A stretch of DNA of 49,874 nt from JAAFIP01 sp031390175 (GTDB lineage Bacteria > Pseudomonadota > Gammaproteobacteria > Burkholderiales > Burkholderiaceae_C), in the NCBI GenBank assembly GCA_031390175.1, contig JANMTF010000339.1, positions 1 through 49,874 on the forward strand, written 5' to 3'. The position numbers and the translations under genes are program-made. How positions within the stretch are numbered: the stretch's first letter is position 1; every line of letters begins with the position of its first letter. Below are positions 24,234-33,680 of the stretch, in pieces. Under the pieces are notes generated by a model that saw only the letters and a program-made list of their open reading frames with translations, was not told the DNA's origin and ran no database searches.

Positions 24234-26234
24234 ATGCTGGATTCAAGCGTTGAGCGACAGGTCATGATGGCTTGGGAGCGGTTCGTCACGGGCGAGCCAT
24301 TGGCCGAGATGGCTGTGTCCAAGCATGTGCTGACATCTTGGCAACGTAGTGCGCATGCGGGCGTCAAGCCAAACACTAGGCTGGCACCTCTGGCAGCATA
24401 CGGCAAAGATCTTGAACAGCTGCGCCGCAGCAACCATGACTTGGTATGGGCAGCAAAATCTCTCTTCCTCAATTCTTCCCATCTGTTGGAACGCTCAGGT
24501 TCTATCATGCTACTTACGGATCCAGACGGCATTGTGCTGGAGACGGCTGGCGATCCTGGTACGCTGGATGCGGGGCAGGATGTACACCTGATCGCCGGAG
24601 GTAATTGGCACGAGGACGTTGTAGGCACCAATGGCATTGGCACGGCATTGGCCATGCGTCGGCCTGTTCAGGTTCATGCCACCGAGCATTTTTGCGAGGG
24701 CATCAAAGGCTGGACTTGTACAGCGGCCCCCGTATTTTTTCCAGGCACCGACAAAATCCTTGGTGTAGTCGATATATCAGGCCCACCCTCTACTTATACG
24801 GCCAGCAACCTTGTGTTGGCTGTGTCAATGGCTCAGCAGATAGAGTCCACACTTACCGAACGCACTAGCCGCGAGCATATCCATTTATTGGAGGCATCGC
24901 TGAGGTTCAGCGGCTCTAGTGATGCCGCTGCCATGGTGGTGCTTGACCGCAATGCCAAGGTGATCTACGTGCGCGGCACCCTGCAGGGTGTCGAGCTGCG
25001 TGTGGGCACCTGCCTCCCCGGGCTGGAATCGAGGTACCAGGTACAAGAGTGGGCACGCAGCCTGCCAGAGGGTTTGCGTTCAGAATGGTTACACCCAGTG
25101 ATAGTTGACGGCACCACTATTGGTGCGTTACTGGTAGTTCCCAAACGATCACGCAACGTGATGGGAACCCTGTCTGTGTACAGCGACGCGGTCCCTGGGG
25201 CATGCGGTTCAGAAATTGATCCTTTGCGCAGTGGCTTTGTTAGTCTATTGGGCCGTAGCCCGGCACTCATTACGGCCATGGACAAAGCCAGGCAACTCAG
25301 TGGTCGCCGCGTAGCGGTGCTGTTACAAGGTGAAACCGGGGTCGGTAAAGAGCTGTTTGCACGCGCCATACATGGCAGCGAGGAACGTAGCGGCCCATTT
25401 GTCACATTTAACTGCGGTGCATCCACTAAAGAGCTGATTGGCAGCGAACTCTTTGGTCATGTACGTGGGGCTTTTACAGGCGCTACCAACGAAGGGCGTG
25501 CTGGCCGGTTTGAGCTGGCGCATGGTGGCACGCTGTGCTTGGACGAGATCGGTGAGCTGCCTCTGGAGCTGCAACCCGTGCTTTTGCGCGTGCTGGAAGA
25601 AGGGGTCATTTATCGGTTGGGCGATGCCAAACCACGCCGAGTGGATGTGCGGCTGCTGGCCATGACAAATCTGGATTTGTTGGCTCAAGTTGAAGCAGGG
25701 CGTTTTCGTCGCGACCTCTTTCACCGCATCAGCGTAACCCGAATTCGCGTGCCACCCTTGCGTGAGAGAGAGTTGGACATTGACCTGCTGACGGACCACT
25801 TTAACCATGACCTAGCGATGCGCCACGCCATACCAAGCCGCAGCTTTGGCCCTGAGGTAATGGCGCTGCTACGCGCCTACAGTTGGCCCGGTAACGTGCG
25901 CGAGCTGCGTAACGTGGTCGAAAGTTTGTTGCTCACTTCAAATGAAACGGTTGTACGTTGCAATGAGTTACCAGAAGAGCTTTTAGTAGCAATTGGTAGT
26001 AGCACATTGGTGCAAACTAGCGAGGACGCCCCTTTATCTGCTACCAGCATAGAAGAAGCTGAACGATTGGCGATTGTGCACGCGGTAAAAAATACGCATG
26101 GCAACCTAACGCAGGCCGCACGCGCGCTGGGTGTTTCGCGTAGCACGCTGTACCGCAAGGTGGAGCGTTACCACCTTGAGAGCTTCATTCACCTGGTCGA
26201 TGACCTGGATGGGGCCGCTGACTCAAAGCACTGA
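24234..26234 (+). CDS. Sigma54-dependent transcriptional activator (AcoR type)
   Basis: 666 aa from the first ATG; a start at the ATC at 24168 would add 22 residues. The N-terminal AcoR-like sensor contains a GAF domain (GSIMLLTDPDGIVLETAGDP, WTCTAAPVFFPGTDKILGVV). The AAA+ domain has Walker A GETGVGKE (about 366), the sigma54-contacting GAFTGA loop (about 412) and Walker B LCLDEIGE (about 434). The C-terminal Fis-type helix-turn-helix is NLTQAARALGVSRSTLYRKV. It is the only bacterial enhancer-binding protein in the window and is the obvious activator of the three sigma54 promoters here. The GAF ligand is probably a substrate or product of propane oxidation. Confidence 0.92.
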   Translation: MLDSSVERQVMMAWERFVTGEPLAEMAVSKHVLTSWQRSAHAGVKPNTRLAPLAAYGKDLEQLRRSNHDLVWAAKSLFLNSSHLLERSGSIMLLTDPDGIVLETAGDPGTLDAGQDVHLIAGGNWHEDVVGTNGIGTALAMRRPVQVHATEHFCEGIKGWTCTAAPVFFPGTDKILGVVDISGPPSTYTASNLVLAVSMAQQIESTLTERTSREHIHLLEASLRFSGSSDAAAMVVLDRNAKVIYVRGTLQGVELRVGTCLPGLESRYQVQEWARSLPEGLRSEWLHPVIVDGTTIGALLVVPKRSRNVMGTLSVYSDAVPGACGSEIDPLRSGFVSLLGRSPALITAMDKARQLSGRRVAVLLQGETGVGKELFARAIHGSEERSGPFVTFNCGASTKELIGSELFGHVRGAFTGATNEGRAGRFELAHGGTLCLDEIGELPLELQPVLLRVLEEGVIYRLGDAKPRRVDVRLLAMTNLDLLAQVEAGRFRRDLFHRISVTRIRVPPLRERELDIDLLTDHFNHDLAMRHAIPSRSFGPEVMALLRAYSWPGNVRELRNVVESLLLTSNETVVRCNELPEELLVAIGSSTLVQTSEDAPLSATSIEEAERLAIVHAVKNTHGNLTQAARALGVSRSTLYRKVERYHLESFIHLVDDLDGAADSKH

Positions 26235-26242
26235 GGGCACCT

Positions 26243-27046
26243 TCACGCTGAAGCAGAGGGTTCGGCAATGCCGCCTACCACCTTGCTAAAGCCGCCGTCC
26301 ACGTAGGTAATCTCGGCGCTCACACCTGCAGCCAAGTCGCTCAGCAAAAACGCAGCCACATTGCCCACGTCTTCGATTGTCACGTTGCGCTGGATCGGCG
26401 AGGCCTGTGCCACAGCGCCTAAAATTTTGCCAAAGTCTTTAATGCCCGCTGCAGCCAAAGTTTTGATGGGCCCCGCGCTGATGCCGTTGGCCCGCATGCC
26501 ACGGCCCAGCCCACCCAGCGAGCCTGCCAGATAGCGTACAGACGCCTCCAGCGAGGCCTTGGCCAAGCCCATGGTGTTGTAGTTGGGCACCATGCGCTCC
26601 GCGCCCAGGTAGCTGAGGGTGAGCACGGCCGAGTTGTCGTTCAGGTAGGGCAGGGCCGCCTTGGCCATCGCCGGAAAGCTGTAGGCGCTGATGTCGTGGG
26701 CTATTTTGAAGCCCTCGCGCGACAGCCCTTCCAAAAAGTCCCCGCCAATCGATTCGCGCGGCGCAAATCCAATGGCATGCACAAAACCATCGAACCTAGG
26801 CCAGGTTTGGGACAAATCGCTAAATAGCTTCGTAATTTGCTCATCACTGCCCACATCGCAGTCAAAAATCAATTTGCTGTCAAAATCGGCTGCAAACTGT
26901 TGCGTGCGCTCTTTAAAGCGCTCGCCCACATAGCTCAGTGCAATCTCAGCGCCTTCGCGCCTACAGGCCTTGGCGATGCCATAGGCGAGGGAGCGGTTTG
27001 ACAGCACGCCGGAGATTAATAATTTTTTGTTGTTAAGGAAACCCAT
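26243..27046 (-). CDS. fabI: Enoyl-[acyl-carrier-protein] reductase [NADH] FabI
   Basis: 267 aa, starting MGFLNNKKLLISGVLSNRSL. This is a short-chain dehydrogenase fold with the FabI-type nucleotide loop GVLSNRSLAYG and the catalytic Tyr146, Tyr156 and Lys163 (SYLGAER, then YNTMGLAKA). It catalyses the last reduction of each fatty-acid elongation cycle. The start at 27046 gives the canonical N-terminus; 20 upstream codons are open but look like non-coding sequence. It is convergent with the activator gene (8-nt gap) and divergent from yejA (37 bp), so the two share a short promoter region. Confidence 0.95.
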   Translation of the reverse strand: MGFLNNKKLLISGVLSNRSLAYGIAKACRREGAEIALSYVGERFKERTQQFAADFDSKLIFDCDVGSDEQITKLFSDLSQTWPRFDGFVHAIGFAPRESIGGDFLEGLSREGFKIAHDISAYSFPAMAKAALPYLNDNSAVLTLSYLGAERMVPNYNTMGLAKASLEASVRYLAGSLGGLGRGMRANGISAGPIKTLAAAGIKDFGKILGAVAQASPIQRNVTIEDVGNVAAFLLSDLAAGVSAEITYVDGGFSKVVGGIAEPSASA

Positions 27047-27083
27047 AAGTGCCTCTTGGTAAAAGTCAGTGCAGAATTGTCGC

Positions 27084-28892
27084 ATGCGCGCAATAGCTTT
27101 TAGCATTTTGTTGGTGTTTGCTGTCCCCAGCTGGGCAGGCCACGCCTATTCCCTTTGGGGTGACATTAAATACCCGCCCGGTTTTGCGCATTTTGACTAT
27201 GTGAATCCCAAAGCCCCCAAGGGCGGCGAGTTGGTAGCGGTGAGCAACCTGCGAGTGTCTACCTTTGATAAATACAACCCTTTCACCATCAAAGGCTCGG
27301 TGCCAGCCTACTTGAGCGAGATGCTGTTTGAAAGCCTGCTGACAGGCTCGGCAGACGAGCTGGGCACGGCGTATGGCTTGCTGGCAGAGGATGTAGACGT
27401 GGCTGCCGACGGTTTGAGTGCCACCTTCAAGTTGCGCGACACCGCCCGCTTTCACGATGGCAAACCCGTGCTGGCCGACGATGTGAAGCACAGCTTTGAG
27501 ATGCTGATCAGCAAATATGCGCAGCCGGGGTATCGCACTTTGCTAGAAGATGTGGAGCGCGTCGAGGTGGTCAATCCCCTCATTGTGCGGTATGTGTTCA
27601 AACGTAAAAATCGTGAGCTACCGCTCACGGTGGGCGGCCTGCCAATATTTAGCCGTGAGTGGGGCAAGGGCAAAACCTTTGACAAAGTGGTCACCGATGT
27701 GCCCATTGGCAGTGGCCGCTACAAAATTGGCCCCGTCATCTACGGCAAAGACATCACCTATGTGCGCGACCCCAGCTACTGGGGCTCGAAGCTCAATGTC
27801 AATGTAGGGCAGGGTAATTTTGACCGCATCACCATCAAAATCTACAAAGACAACGTGGCGCGGCTGGAAGGCCTGAAGGCGGCGGAGTTTGACTTTATGC
27901 AGTTTTACTCTGCAGGTGACTGGGCGCGCAGGGCCAACGGTAAGCGCTTTAGCAGTGGCGAGATTGTCAAGGGTGAGTTCAAGCACAGCCTGCCCACGGG
28001 GTTCCAAAGCTACATCTTCAACACTCGGCGTGACTTGTTCAAAGATGTGCGGGTGCGCCAGGCTATTGGCCTGGCACATGACTTCAACTGGATGAGCAGA
28101 CAACTTTTTTACAACCTGTACAAGCCGGTGCAAGGGATGTTTGGTAACACCGATTGCTCGGCATCGGGCACACCCAGTTCAGAAGAACTGGCCTTGCTGG
28201 AGCCTTGGCGTGCGCAGGTGCCAGCGGACGTGTATGGCGCCATGGCGCGCCAGCCCAATGCAGACGGGCAAGAGCGCCTGCGCGAGAACCTGCGCCGAGC
28301 ACAGGCACTGCTGAAGGACGCGGGGTGGACAGTGCAGGACGGCGTGCTGCGCAATGCCAAAGGCGAGGCGCTGGTGATTGACTACCTGGACAGCCAGGAA
28401 GCCCGGGGCGCTACTTTAAGCTCGTGGCAGCGTAACCTGTCCAAGCTGGGAATTCAACTGCGCTTACGGGCGGTGGATTTTGCGCTGTACCAACAGCGCT
28501 TGGCCAAGTTTGACTACGACATGATCAGCATTAACTTCCCGGGCACCAACAGCCCTGGAGCGGAGTATGCTGACATGTTTGGCTCCAAAGCTGCCACGGT
28601 GGAAGACTCTGGCAACTACTCGGGCGTGCAAAGCAAGGCGGTGGATGCGCTGATCGACAATATGGTCACAGCCGAATCCAAGGCCCAGTTAGTCCCCGCC
28701 TGCCGCGCCTTGGAGCGGGTGATCGCCCATAGCCACATCATGATTCCGCAGTGGTACAGTGGCCAACATAATGTGGCCTACAACCCCAACAGAATTGCCA
28801 AGCCCGAAAAAACACCCACCTATTACCGGGCGGATGGTTGGTTGCTCAACATGTGGTGGGCACAGCCTGTGGGTAGCGCGGTAGCCAAATAA
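27084..28892 (+). CDS. yejA: Peptide/microcin-type ABC transporter substrate-binding protein YejA
   Basis: 602 aa from ATG 27084 (a GTG at 27069 is also open). The signal peptide is MRAIAFSILLVFAVPSWAGH with cleavage near WAGHA. It is an SBP_bac_5 family periplasmic protein with YejA features: AYSLWGDIKYPPGFAHFDYV, PKGGELVAVSN, FKLRDTARFHDGKPV and a long domain III. It binds oligopeptides and, in enterobacteria, microcin C. It heads the yejABEF operon, with 5 nt to yejB. Confidence 0.92.
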   Translation: MRAIAFSILLVFAVPSWAGHAYSLWGDIKYPPGFAHFDYVNPKAPKGGELVAVSNLRVSTFDKYNPFTIKGSVPAYLSEMLFESLLTGSADELGTAYGLLAEDVDVAADGLSATFKLRDTARFHDGKPVLADDVKHSFEMLISKYAQPGYRTLLEDVERVEVVNPLIVRYVFKRKNRELPLTVGGLPIFSREWGKGKTFDKVVTDVPIGSGRYKIGPVIYGKDITYVRDPSYWGSKLNVNVGQGNFDRITIKIYKDNVARLEGLKAAEFDFMQFYSAGDWARRANGKRFSSGEIVKGEFKHSLPTGFQSYIFNTRRDLFKDVRVRQAIGLAHDFNWMSRQLFYNLYKPVQGMFGNTDCSASGTPSSEELALLEPWRAQVPADVYGAMARQPNADGQERLRENLRRAQALLKDAGWTVQDGVLRNAKGEALVIDYLDSQEARGATLSSWQRNLSKLGIQLRLRAVDFALYQQRLAKFDYDMISINFPGTNSPGAEYADMFGSKAATVEDSGNYSGVQSKAVDALIDNMVTAESKAQLVPACRALERVIAHSHIMIPQWYSGQHNVAYNPNRIAKPEKTPTYYRADGWLLNMWWAQPVGSAVAK

Positions 28893-28897
28893 AAACC

Positions 28898-29917
28898 ATG
28901 CTCAGCTACGTTCTCAAACGCTTCTTGTTGATGATCCCCACTTTGTTTGGGGTGCTGCTGTTGACGTTTGCCGTCATCCAGTTTGTGCCCGGTGGCCCTG
29001 TGGAGCAATACCTGGCTGAATCCAAAGCCAGCACGGGTGCCAGCGGTGAGTCAGTCTACCGGGGTGGCAAGGGCGTCACCGAGAAGCGCTTGGCCGAGAT
29101 CAAGGCGCTGTATGGTTTTGACAAACCCGCACCCGAGCGTTTTTGGATCATGCTCAAGTCGTATTTAACGTTTGATTTGGGCACCAGCTTTTTCCAGAAT
29201 AAACCCGTGTGGCAATTGGTGAAAGAAAAGTTGCCTGTGTCTATCAGTTTGGGGCTGTGGACATTTTTCTTGGCCTACTTCATCTCTATTCCATTGGGTG
29301 TCGCCAAGGCGGTACGAGCGGGTAGCCGGTTTGACCTGTGGACAACCTTGCTGGTCTTGGTGGGTTATGCCATCCCTGGCTTTGTGTTGGGTGTCGCTTT
29401 GGTGGTGATTTTTGGTGGGCAGTTGCAGTGGTTTCCGTTGCGCGGGCTGACCTCGGCCAACTGGGAGAGCCTCAGTTGGGCAGGCAAAGTCACAGACTAC
29501 CTGTGGCACATCGCCTTGCCCGTCACAGCCAGCGTGCTGGGCAGCTTTGCGGTCATCACCATGCTGACCAAAAATTCGTTTCTGGAAGAAATTCGCAAGC
29601 AGTATGTGGTCACGGCACGCGCTAAGGGTTTGGATGAAAAACGCGTGCTGTACAAACATGTGTTTCGCAACGCCATGCTGCCCATCATTGCGGGTTTTCC
29701 AGCGGCATTTATTGGCGCGTTCTTTGCGGGATCGCTGTTGATTGAAACCCTGTTTTCTCTCGATGGCTTAGGTTTACTAGGTTTTGAGAGCGTGATTCGG
29801 CGCGACTACCCTGTCGTGCTGGGTACGCTGTATTTGTTTACGCTGATTGGGCTGGTGACCAAGCTGGTGAGCGATTTGATGTATGTGCTCGTCGATCCGC
29901 GAGTGAAGTTTGATTGA
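28898..29917 (+). CDS. yejB: ABC transporter permease YejB
   Basis: 339-aa inner-membrane permease beginning MLSYVLKRFLLMIPTLFGVL. It has about six membrane helices, and the cytoplasmic EAA loop reads VVTARAKGLDEKRVLYKHVF. The insertion between helices 1 and 2 (PEQ YLAESKAS-type region around residues 35-75) is typical of YejB compared with OppB. Its partner permease YejE starts 2 nt after its stop. Confidence 0.92.
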   Translation: MLSYVLKRFLLMIPTLFGVLLLTFAVIQFVPGGPVEQYLAESKASTGASGESVYRGGKGVTEKRLAEIKALYGFDKPAPERFWIMLKSYLTFDLGTSFFQNKPVWQLVKEKLPVSISLGLWTFFLAYFISIPLGVAKAVRAGSRFDLWTTLLVLVGYAIPGFVLGVALVVIFGGQLQWFPLRGLTSANWESLSWAGKVTDYLWHIALPVTASVLGSFAVITMLTKNSFLEEIRKQYVVTARAKGLDEKRVLYKHVFRNAMLPIIAGFPAAFIGAFFAGSLLIETLFSLDGLGLLGFESVIRRDYPVVLGTLYLFTLIGLVTKLVSDLMYVLVDPRVKFD

Positions 29918-29918
29918 T

Positions 29919-31052
29919 ATGAGCGCACCATACCCTACCGTCTCTAACCAGCTTGCCCAAGTCGACGCAAGCGCGGTCGCCATCGCAGCGCCAGCGGCGA
30001 CCGCCGTGCTAACTTCTAGCCCAGTGGTGTCGGCATCTCCCAGCCGCCGCGCCTGGCTGCGCTTTAAGCGCAACCGCGTGGGCTTTTGGAGTTTGGTTGT
30101 TTTGTGCACTCTGTTCGCCATCAGCTTGGTGGCTGAGCTGGTGTCTAACGACAAGCCTTTGGTTGCGCGCTACAACGGCCAGTGGTATGCGCCGTTCGTA
30201 CAGCAGGTGCCAGAGACCGCTTTTGGTGGAGACTTTCAGACCAATACCGATTACCTCGACCCCTTTGTGCGCGAGCAGTTTGGCAAACCGGGTAATTTTG
30301 CGCTGTTCCCCATCAACAATTACCACCACGGCACCTTGAACTATTTTGCCAAGCAGCCCAACCCCGCGCCGCCGTCGGCTGACAACTGGCTGGGCACCGA
30401 TGGCAATGGCCGCGACGTGCTGGCTCGCTTGCTCTACGGCTTTCGGGTGTCCATGCTGTTTGCCTTGGCGCTGACCATTGTCGGCACTTTGCTGGGCATC
30501 CTCACCGGCGCTATCCAAGGCTACTTTGCCGGCAAGGTGGACTTGGCTTTTCAGCGCTTTATGGAAGTGTGGGGCTCGCTGCCCGAGCTGTATTTGTTGA
30601 TTATTTTTGCCGCTGTTTTCGAGCCCAGCATGCTGCTGCTGCTGTTGCTGCTCAGCGCGTTTGGCTGGATGGGCCTCTCAGACTACGTACGCGCCGAGTT
30701 CCTGCGTAACCGCCAGATGGACTATGTTCGCGCTGCTCGGGCGATGGGCCTGAGCCATTGGCAGGTGATTTCCCGCCATGTGCTTCCCAACAGCATGACC
30801 CCCGTGGTGACCTTCTTGCCCTTTCGCATGAGTGGAGCAATTTTGGCTTTGACCTCACTGGATTTTCTGGGGCTGGGTGTACCGCCCGGCACGCCGTCGT
30901 TGGGCGAGATGCTGGCGCAGGGGAAGAACAATATTGACGCGTGGTGGATTTCGTTGTCTACTTTTGCGGTGCTGGTGGTTACGTTGCTGCTGCTGACTTT
31001 TATGGGCGATGCGCTGCGCGATGCGCTCGATCCCAGGAAGGCAGACAAATGA
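29919..31052 (+). CDS. yejE: ABC transporter permease YejE
   Basis: 377 aa from the ATG at 29919. A variable Ala/Ser-rich N-terminal extension of about 40 residues precedes the first membrane helix (RVGFWSLVVLCTLFAISLVA). A large periplasmic insertion (PLVARYNGQWYAPFVQQVPE onward) is typical of YejE. The EAA loop is YVRAARAMGLSHWQVISRHV. The stop overlaps the yejF start (ATGA, 31049-31052). Confidence 0.92.
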   Translation: MSAPYPTVSNQLAQVDASAVAIAAPAATAVLTSSPVVSASPSRRAWLRFKRNRVGFWSLVVLCTLFAISLVAELVSNDKPLVARYNGQWYAPFVQQVPETAFGGDFQTNTDYLDPFVREQFGKPGNFALFPINNYHHGTLNYFAKQPNPAPPSADNWLGTDGNGRDVLARLLYGFRVSMLFALALTIVGTLLGILTGAIQGYFAGKVDLAFQRFMEVWGSLPELYLLIIFAAVFEPSMLLLLLLLSAFGWMGLSDYVRAEFLRNRQMDYVRAARAMGLSHWQVISRHVLPNSMTPVVTFLPFRMSGAILALTSLDFLGLGVPPGTPSLGEMLAQGKNNIDAWWISLSTFAVLVVTLLLLTFMGDALRDALDPRKADK

Positions 31053-32731
31053 AAGACGTAGCCTTGGAGAACCCTTCGACAAGCTCAGGGGGAACGGGAA
31101 AAGCCTTGCTCGGCGTTCAAAATTTAAGCGTGTCCTTTGCAGGTAAAGAGGTGGTGCACGGTATCGACTTCTCGATCAACGCTGGCGAAAAATTGGCGCT
31201 GGTAGGTGAGTCTGGCTCAGGAAAATCCGTCACTGCTTTGGCGATCTTGCGCCTCGTGCAAAACGCGCAGCTCAGCGGGCAGGCCATCTTTGATGGGCGC
31301 GACACGCTGCAAATGCCAGAGCACGAACTGCGCGGCCTGCGCGGTGATGATATCGCCATGATCTTTCAGGAGCCGATGACGGCGCTGAACCCGCTCTACA
31401 CCATTGGCGACCAGATTGCCGAGGTGCTGGAGACCAAGCAGGCGCTAAGCAAAAAGGCGGCGTGGGCTAGGGTGATTGAGCTACTAGTGGAAACCGGCAT
31501 CCCCGAGCCAGAGCGCCGTGCGCAAAGCTACCCGCACCAGCTCTCCGGCGGGCAGCGCCAGCGCGCGATGATTGCGATGGCACTGGCGTGCAAGCCGCGC
31601 CTGCTGCTGGCCGATGAGCCAACCACCGCCCTGGACGTGACGCTGCGCCAGCAAATTTTGGACCTGCTGGGCGACTTGCAAAAAAGCCACCAGATGGCGG
31701 TGCTGCTGATTACCCATGACCTGAACATGGTGCGCAAATTTGCCGACCGTATCGCGGTGATGGAGAACGGCTACATTGTCGAGCACGGTACCGTTGCCGA
31801 GGTGTTTGCCAACCCGCAGCATGCCTACACGCAAAGGCTGCTGGCCAGTAAGCCGGTGCGGGATGTGGTTGAGCTTGCACAGGGCAGCGCTACCGTATTG
31901 GCCGCCAAGAACCTGCGCGTTGGCTACCCCATTCCCAAACCCGGGTTCAAAGGCTGGTTCAGCAAAGGCGAGTTCGTAGCAGTCAAGCAAGCCAGTTTTG
32001 ATTTGTCAGAGGGCCAAACGTTGGGTGTGATTGGCGAATCTGGCTCAGGCAAGTCCACACTGGCTTTGGCCATGCTGGGGCTTACTAAAGCCTCTGGAGA
32101 GGTGTTTTACAAAATTTTTTATAAGGCAAATGAGGCTCTGGCCCAACAGAATATCGCGGGAGCAGCTATGAAAGACATAGCGTCCGTTGACTACGCTGCA
32201 GGCCTGCGCAAAACTGTGCAGGTGGTGTTTCAAGACCCTTTTTCATCGCTCTCGCCCCGCATGACGGTGGAAGAGATTGTGGGCGAGGGCCTGCGTGTGC
32301 ATGCGCCAGAGCTGAGCATAGCCCAGCGGCAAGAGCGTGTGCTGGCGACTTTGAACGAGGTAGGCTTAGGCCAAGCGCAGTTTCCCAATCTGCTGCAGCG
32401 CTACCCGCATGAGTTCTCCGGTGGCCAGCGCCAGCGCATCGCTATTGCGCGCGCGCTGATCATTGAGCCGCAAATTCTGGTGCTGGACGAGCCGACCAGC
32501 GCGCTGGACGTGACGATACAAAAACAGGTGCTCACGCTTTTGCAGCGCCTGCAAAAAACCCATGGCCTGAGCTACCTCCTGATTACCCACGACGTAGACG
32601 TGATCCGCGCCATGGCGCATGAAGTGATGGTGATGAAAGACGGCGACATAGTGGAGCAGGGCAGTGTGCACGCAGTGCTGGATGCGCCGCAGCATGCCTA
32701 CACGCAACGCTTGGTCGCAGCGGCTTCTTGA
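31049..32731 (+). CDS. yejF: ABC transporter ATP-binding protein YejF (two fused ATPase domains)
   Basis: 560-aa double ATPase energising the YejABEF importer. The first domain has Walker A GESGSGKS, signature LSGGQRQRAMIAMAL and LLLADEPTTALD; the second repeats GESGSGKS, FSGGQRQRIAIARAL and LVLDEPTSALD. Between Walker A and Q-loop of the second domain (residues about 356-375, FYKANEALAQQNIAGAAMKD) a copy of the dispersed repeat, inverted, is read through in frame, enlarging a surface loop. All catalytic motifs are otherwise intact, so the protein is probably functional. Confidence 0.92.
   Translation: MKDVALENPSTSSGGTGKALLGVQNLSVSFAGKEVVHGIDFSINAGEKLALVGESGSGKSVTALAILRLVQNAQLSGQAIFDGRDTLQMPEHELRGLRGDDIAMIFQEPMTALNPLYTIGDQIAEVLETKQALSKKAAWARVIELLVETGIPEPERRAQSYPHQLSGGQRQRAMIAMALACKPRLLLADEPTTALDVTLRQQILDLLGDLQKSHQMAVLLITHDLNMVRKFADRIAVMENGYIVEHGTVAEVFANPQHAYTQRLLASKPVRDVVELAQGSATVLAAKNLRVGYPIPKPGFKGWFSKGEFVAVKQASFDLSEGQTLGVIGESGSGKSTLALAMLGLTKASGEVFYKIFYKANEALAQQNIAGAAMKDIASVDYAAGLRKTVQVVFQDPFSSLSPRMTVEEIVGEGLRVHAPELSIAQRQERVLATLNEVGLGQAQFPNLLQRYPHEFSGGQRQRIAIARALIIEPQILVLDEPTSALDVTIQKQVLTLLQRLQKTHGLSYLLITHDVDVIRAMAHEVMVMKDGDIVEQGSVHAVLDAPQHAYTQRLVAAAS
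32121..32170 (-). repeat. Dispersed repeat copy R3 inside yejF
   Basis: On the minus strand this reads TTTCATAGCTGCTCCCGC followed by GATATTCTGTTGGGCCAGAG, a close match to copy R2. It lies within the coding sequence of the second ATPase domain of yejF and keeps the frame open. Confidence 0.75.
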
Positions 32732-32775
32732 AAACTCGTGCACCTTGGTCGGCACGGCCAAGACGCTCAGCCGCC

Positions 32776-33639
32776 TTATAAACTCTGGAACGCAGATTCT
32801 CTTGAGTGGGGCATCATCGCCCGCACGTAATTGATGGGCGCATGGTCAGCCAGTTCGCGCGATTCGGCAGCGCTCTTTACCCACTTGGTATCCTGCGGAT
32901 AAGCCAAGTGGGCTGCTTTGCGGTCTAGGTCAATTGCCTCGGATGCAGGGCTGGTGCGATGCAGCTCGCCTTCGGAATCAATGTACATCAACGCGCCAGC
33001 ATGCACATAGTCAAGCCGCATCGCGGGCAAGGTACACACTACGTCACAACAGTTGACATAGCGGTCGATCTGCATGCCCTCCAGTGTTTGGACAAAATCT
33101 TTATTGCCAACAGCGGGTGAACCGATAGTGACCAAACGCGCCATGGGCGACTGTACCCGGCTGGCTGCCAAGGTGGCCAACGCCGCGCCCATGCCATGCC
33201 CCGTAAAAACACAATCGTCAAGCCGGTTGCCGATGCTGTGCGTGAGCCTCTCCCACATGCTGCCTAAAATTGTCATGCACCCTTGGTGCGCGTGGCCGCC
33301 CACAAACCAAGATGCGATGGCTGCGCGCTTATCGGTGGCAAAGTCGATCAAGTTGGGCTCCAAAGTACTGAACACCAGCACCAGTTTGCCTGCAGTCTTT
33401 AACCGCAATGCAATGGCCTGCGCGCTCGGAGCGTGAAAATCATCCACCCATTCAAAACCGCCTATTCTCAGTTCAGTAAGCAGTCGGGCGTTTTGTTTCA
33501 GATCATGCTGAAAAGGTGTATACGCCAGTCGAGACAGCTCTGCGCACACCCAGTCGTGCATATGCGGCGCTGCGTTTTCAAACACGGTGGGTGCCAGGTA
33601 CGGTTGGTACAAGCTGCTGCGTTGCGCGTCGTAGTCCAT
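32776..33639 (-). CDS. Lipase class 3 (alpha/beta hydrolase) lacking the nucleophile Ser
   Basis: 287 aa with AAGGAGG upstream. The lipase-3 core is recognisable: SWFVGGHAHQGCMTILGSMW, the nucleophile elbow region, MARLVTIGSPAVGNKDFVQT, the acid in CDVVCTLPAMRLDYVHAGAL and a late His in DHAPINYVRAM. The elbow reads TGHGMGAALATLA, so the expected GxSxG serine is Gly149 (codon GGC, one base from AGC). Unless another residue serves, it should lack hydrolase activity. No signal peptide is visible. It lies 41 nt upstream of the M16 peptidase gene on the other end of a same-strand pair. Confidence 0.8.
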   Translation of the reverse strand: MDYDAQRSSLYQPYLAPTVFENAAPHMHDWVCAELSRLAYTPFQHDLKQNARLLTELRIGGFEWVDDFHAPSAQAIALRLKTAGKLVLVFSTLEPNLIDFATDKRAAIASWFVGGHAHQGCMTILGSMWERLTHSIGNRLDDCVFTGHGMGAALATLAASRVQSPMARLVTIGSPAVGNKDFVQTLEGMQIDRYVNCCDVVCTLPAMRLDYVHAGALMYIDSEGELHRTSPASEAIDLDRKAAHLAYPQDTKWVKSAAESRELADHAPINYVRAMMPHSRESAFQSL

Positions 33640-33680
33640 AGGCCAGCCTCCTTAGTTGACATCGTGGTATGCAAGATATG

